Positions 45,260 to 64,000 of a DNA stretch of 64,000 nucleotides are shown here, piece after piece. Below the pieces are notes generated by a model, which saw only the letters and a program-made list of their open reading frames with translations, had not been told where the DNA came from and did not search any database. Within the stretch, counting starts at the first letter, position 1. Every line of letters begins with the position of its first letter. Origin of the DNA: Aplysia californica (taxonomy: Eukaryota; Mollusca; Gastropoda; Aplysiida; Aplysiidae); assembly GCF_000002075.1 (NCBI RefSeq), contig NW_004797271.1, positions 2,714,488 through 2,778,487 on the forward strand. The letters are read 5' to 3'. The position numbers and the translations under genes are program-made.

Positions 45260-46360
45260 AATAAGAAACACAAGGGTGGCAGTTTGGTTTCTCGGTTGAA
45301 CACCTTCAGAATTTATTATTCAAATATTGGACAATGAACTGCGATTAATTTTGAAAAGGCACAAATCTGGCAAGAAGTATGAATATAATAATAAGCTGCA
45401 AGGTATAATTTTGAAACTTGATATCAATGCAACATATACTACTGCTCATTTTTGAAAAAGCATTAAGAAGTTTTGATCATGGAATTCATTACTTAAATGA
45501 ATAGGGTAAGTGTTGCAACCATAAATTCACGTACAATACACAGATCTCTATAAAAGTGATAAAAATAAAAGTAAAAGAAAGCCTTAAATCACGTGTCACA
45601 AAATCAAACCAAATTCACAAAAAAATAGCCTTCTGGTTATAACTACGACTCTGTGGATTTAAAATCTAAGGACACTATCGCGAGTCCATTACATAAAATC
45701 ATAAAATGACGAAGTCGGTCTACTTGCATCACACCCCCCCCCGCAAAAATTTGCAATTGTACAAGTGTATGTGTCTTATCATGAAACGATTAAAGTAAAA
45801 GAATAATTTTGTAAACTGGTGGTCATGGAGTTCAGGCTTAGGGGCTAAGACCAAAGTTGACATGCCATTTAAGCGAGCGACACTGGGTGTGTCCTTGAGC
45901 AAGACATGATAATTGCAGCTAAAAAAATATCCTACAGGGCAGTGATAATGAATGTGTTTCTGAAATTATGTCTATTGGTGGGGTACTTGCCATAATAACT
46001 ACCTCTGGTTCAGCAAAAAGGGGGAGAGGGCATAGTGCAATTTGGCTCCCAATTTTGGATACGTAACTGTTAGAATTCACTGATGGTTGACTTACCTAAG
46101 TCTAGATTAAACTGAAGAAACGTGTGCTTAGCTAGAACAATAAAACTTAGCAAATGGATCCACCGATTTTCACTACATGATCTTTAGACTATGATGTTTA
46201 AGAAAACTGAATGAGCTCAATTTAGAACATTAGCACATGTTGAGCATTGCAAAGAGCTTTAAAAATGTTTAAAATTTGCTGTGTAACTGGAAGGGGGAAA
46301 AACCCAGAGAATTGGCCACATTATCCCTTTGCTGATTCTGATGAAGAATTGAACGTAGGC
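45260..46360. other. AT-rich intergenic sequence
   Basis: No ORF, RNA gene or repeat that I can name. Confidence 0.5.
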
Positions 46361-46363
46361 CTA

Positions 46364-46535
46364 TAGTATGACACGGATAGCTCGAATTCGTTGGGACCGG
46401 CCTCAATAGTTCAAGGGATCTGTAGTTCGAGGGATATCTTACAAAGATAAAGAAGAAGAAAAAGTGGGACCACGGGCACAGTCGACAGATGCCCGACTTC
46501 AAGTCTTCTGTGTTCGACCTATCCGTGTTATACTG
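46364..46535. mobile_element. TA-flanked MITE, 172 bp
   Basis: TA at 46362-46363 and 46536-46537; ends TAGTATGACACGGATAGCTC and the inverse CAGTATAACACGGATAGGTC. No coding capacity. Confidence 0.8.
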
Positions 46536-46539
46536 TATG

Positions 46540-49174
46540 AAGAATGTATGCATGTATGGTTATGTGTGAGTAGTAGCCTATGTTCCAACATTCTCAGGAT
46601 CTTTCTTTGAAACTATTGTACATAAAACGCTTGAGGCATTCTTTACATCAGCAGTCTCAAATAAAATTATATAGGAATAATCCCTTTATGTGTTGTTTAG
46701 AAGGCAAAACGGAATGTCATAACAGCACTGTCAAAACATAAACTAGCATTCTGCATAAATTAGACACAGACATTCAAGAAAGACAACTGCAAGATTCCTG
46801 AGCAAAGCAGATATCAACTTTCCTTATTCAATGCTTCAATGCATATTGTCTTTATTAGAGTAATTTAGAGAAAAACCTGTTTCTGAGTGCTGGTACTGGT
46901 GGTACCTCAAGATATTAAAAGAACTTACTGTATGTGTCTATCTATGACATGATTTCACATACAATATGGGGGTATACTTTGACTCCAAAATCTCCTTTTT
47001 TTTTGGTGTAGGTTGGCCATTTAATATGAGGAGCGTTTTTGACATGGATAAGGCTCAACATATGAGACCAAGTAGTCAGGCATCAAATGAAGTGTCTTAG
47101 TCATACCTTTCAGTACTGTTGGTTGTTATTTGAGATTGATGTTATTTGTAAGACTGGAGTGGAACATAAAACACTGATGTGTTATTGATGGGTAATTGGT
47201 AATTACTTATGCAGTTGTAAGCGCTGCACGACTCTTACTAAAACAAACAAAACAGTAATTACTGCTAGGTAGAATGTTACAATCAAATCTGTCAGAAAAA
47301 GCACAGGGCAATTCTGTGGTATGAATCAAACCAGTTAAATTTAGGCTATCAGATATATATTATAATCAGTTTCACTGCACTTTAAACTACTACATTTCAG
47401 GCAAAAGTGATAATAGTTGAATCAAATAAAATATGAAATGCATCAAGGAAACATTAATAAAGCAGTCAAAACATGTAAGTAAATAAACAAAGAATTTTTT
47501 CAAATTACAACACAAATGAATGTTCAATGGATAAATGGACGGAAATCAAGAGCAGATGGACAAAAATTGAGCCTGAATGACACAGATTAAGGTTTTGTCA
47601 CAGCTGATTTCATTCAGACTATAATTGCACTAGGTTCATATTTTGACAATCTAACACTAACAGTAACATAAAATCACACAGAAATACGCTTATTTGTAGA
47701 TAACATAAGAAAAAGTGTAGAAAAATCTTGCCAACTGCATATGAGATTCTCATTGCAAGAATGTTGTAGTGAAGTCTGAACTGACTGACTGAAAATACAG
47801 AAATATATGTGTGCATACACCAAACCAAACTGGAGAACACAAATTCCTCTAGCTGATTAAATTTATTTCATCTCTATATAATGTATATGTACTTTGCATG
47901 TATTTCTTGACAAACTAAAAAACGAATGCTGATAACTTAAAATATTTTTACAACTGATTACTCATGATATAATAAAGAAACAACATTTAAACCAGGGATA
48001 AGTGATCAAGTAAGTCGGTTGCAGTCGGGAGGGAGGATGAAATTTTATTACATTGACATTTAAAAAAGCTGCTGAACAAAAGATATGGGGGGGGGGATTC
48101 TAATTTACATTTTTTTAGGTCATGTGCAATGTGTACAGAAGCAATGAGATGGCTGTGCAGTGTAAAAAGGAATTGTGAGCAGAAGGTTACTTTTGCAGTC
48201 CCTATCAATCAGAGACGCATGCCGCTGTGTTCACACCGACAATCATTGCCCTATTAACATTGAAGCAAGTGCATAAAAAAGTGATTCAACTGTCATGGTG
48301 AAAATAACAATAACTTAACCAAATGCTGTTGCTTTGAAATAGAAAACTATCCATTTTGCAACTGAATCATATATCTAAATTTATGAAACAAATACAATTG
48401 TAATTGCACATAAATCAAATAGTAAGATGTGGTCCAGACAACACTGAAGTATCCATGCCTGACAATACACCAAAAATTAAAAGTGTATTCTCAAGAAAAA
48501 AATATTTAGCTTTCTCTTCTCCTTTCACAAAGAGAAAAAAATCAGCAACTCATGCTGCTGAAGAGAAAAAAATTAAATTTGTTGGTGTAAATTCAGAAAA
48601 TATCTCTTATTCTATTCACATAAAATAAAAGTTATTTTGATTAATAATATTCATATCATGGTATTAACTCTTTTTAGAGTTATCATCTTGTTTGAGATTT
48701 TGTAAAGTTCCATTTAATCTCAAGGGTTAAGTTCAAGTTTTGATCAGCCACAGACAAGTGTACAGTAACTAAAGAGAATGGCGCTCAAGAGGAATACTAC
48801 ATGTGCCGTAAAACTCTCACTAAAAAAGAAGACATCGATTTTAAAACGGTGAGTCATTGTTTCTTAGATATATAATTCAAGGATCAATACAACACCTAAA
48901 TCCTGACTAATTGCATCAATGGAAATAAGTGTTCAAGACACTTCCTAAACAAGATTTTCCATACTTACGCATGTATTATTTCTATAAACTTTCAAAATGA
49001 GAGTAAAGACAGGAAAACCATGCATATTTTCTCCTTTCTCATGAGAGTATTAGCCAGAGTCTGTTTGCATTTTGTACAAGTATATTGAGGTATTCAATGC
49101 ACAAATAGTGGCCCAAAGTTTGAGTTTGAGAACAATGAAAAAAAAAAGCAGTTCATAATCACATTATAGATGTC
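46540..49174. other. 3' flank / probable 3' UTR of the SPRY-like gene
   Basis: AT-rich. Several TTTATT words (AATAAA on the minus strand, e.g. about 47869 and 48048) could end the transcript, but none is decisive. A worn LINE/SINE tail lies at about 47205-47255 and another at 48780-48830. Confidence 0.4.
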
Positions 49175-63765
<14,591 letters not shown>

Positions 63766-64000
63766 CTGAAAAAAACCAACAAAATCAAAGCACTATAAAA
63801 ATCATAGAAAACAAAAATTGATTCAGTGGAAAACAGAAATTATAATACAAAAATAATATGGTCCGTTGACTTACTTTCGTAAAAAAAAAAATTCATTTGG
63901 ATCTAGTGACCCAGGAATGTCAACAGGCGTACTGCCTGGTTTCGAAGAAGAAAAACAGAGAAACTTAACTGATTCAGCCTGCAGCACCGTTCACAGTGGC

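Noticed and set aside
63876-63943. Possible further 5' exon of the SPRY-like gene, with a GTAAGT donor
   Set aside because: Its phase does not fit the exon at 63765 as the sequence stands, and it contains an 11-base homopolymer; not supported.

Overview
This is a eukaryotic nuclear window. It has spliced genes with GT-AG introns, low gene density, a dense and layered transposon load, long GA/AC/CT microsatellites and two assembly gaps. The many AGATCT-type runs, the AGGCCTA words, the tRNA-headed SINEs and the RPL24 sequence suggest a marine invertebrate, most likely a gastropod mollusc. That placement is an inference from style and is not proven.

Three host genes are visible. (1) On the minus strand, 2421-13632 holds the 5' half of CEP97, a leucine-rich-repeat centriole/cilium regulator; the rest lies beyond the left edge. 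(2) Head-to-head with it, RPL24 (60S ribosomal protein eL24) runs on the plus strand from 13855 to 28930 in five exons and is complete (154 aa). The two start codons are 222 bp apart, so they share a short divergent promoter; the same two genes are neighbours in vertebrates. (3) On the minus strand, 49175-63765 holds the 3' part of a gene encoding at least three SPRY-like modules, built from repeated phase-matched exons. It ends in a basic tail and a CaaX-type C-terminus (CTVL). I do not recognise this gene by name, and it is the best candidate here for something undescribed.

The rest is mostly mobile DNA. RPL24 intron 2 (11.2 kb) carries a motif array around TGAAGAATNCCGGACC, a LINE fragment and a decayed pogo-like (DDE_1) transposase gene. 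That transposase gene has a 378-bp in-frame tandem repeat, two hAT insertions and a tRNA-derived SINE. The interval 29-49 kb holds a three-layer nest (LINE/SINE-type repeat, then a TA-flanked element, then another), a 4.1-kb element with a 9-bp target duplication and a smaller element inside it, a mariner, a LINE split by a TTAA element, and the 3' end of a second LINE. The tail of that LINE matches the tails of the SINEs. The SPRY gene's introns carry three copies of one ~810-bp TA-flanked element family that share an open frame, a 1-kb TTAA element and further small elements.

No retrovirus, LTR element or Polinton was recognised. No CRISPR, rRNA or convincing functional tRNA gene was seen.
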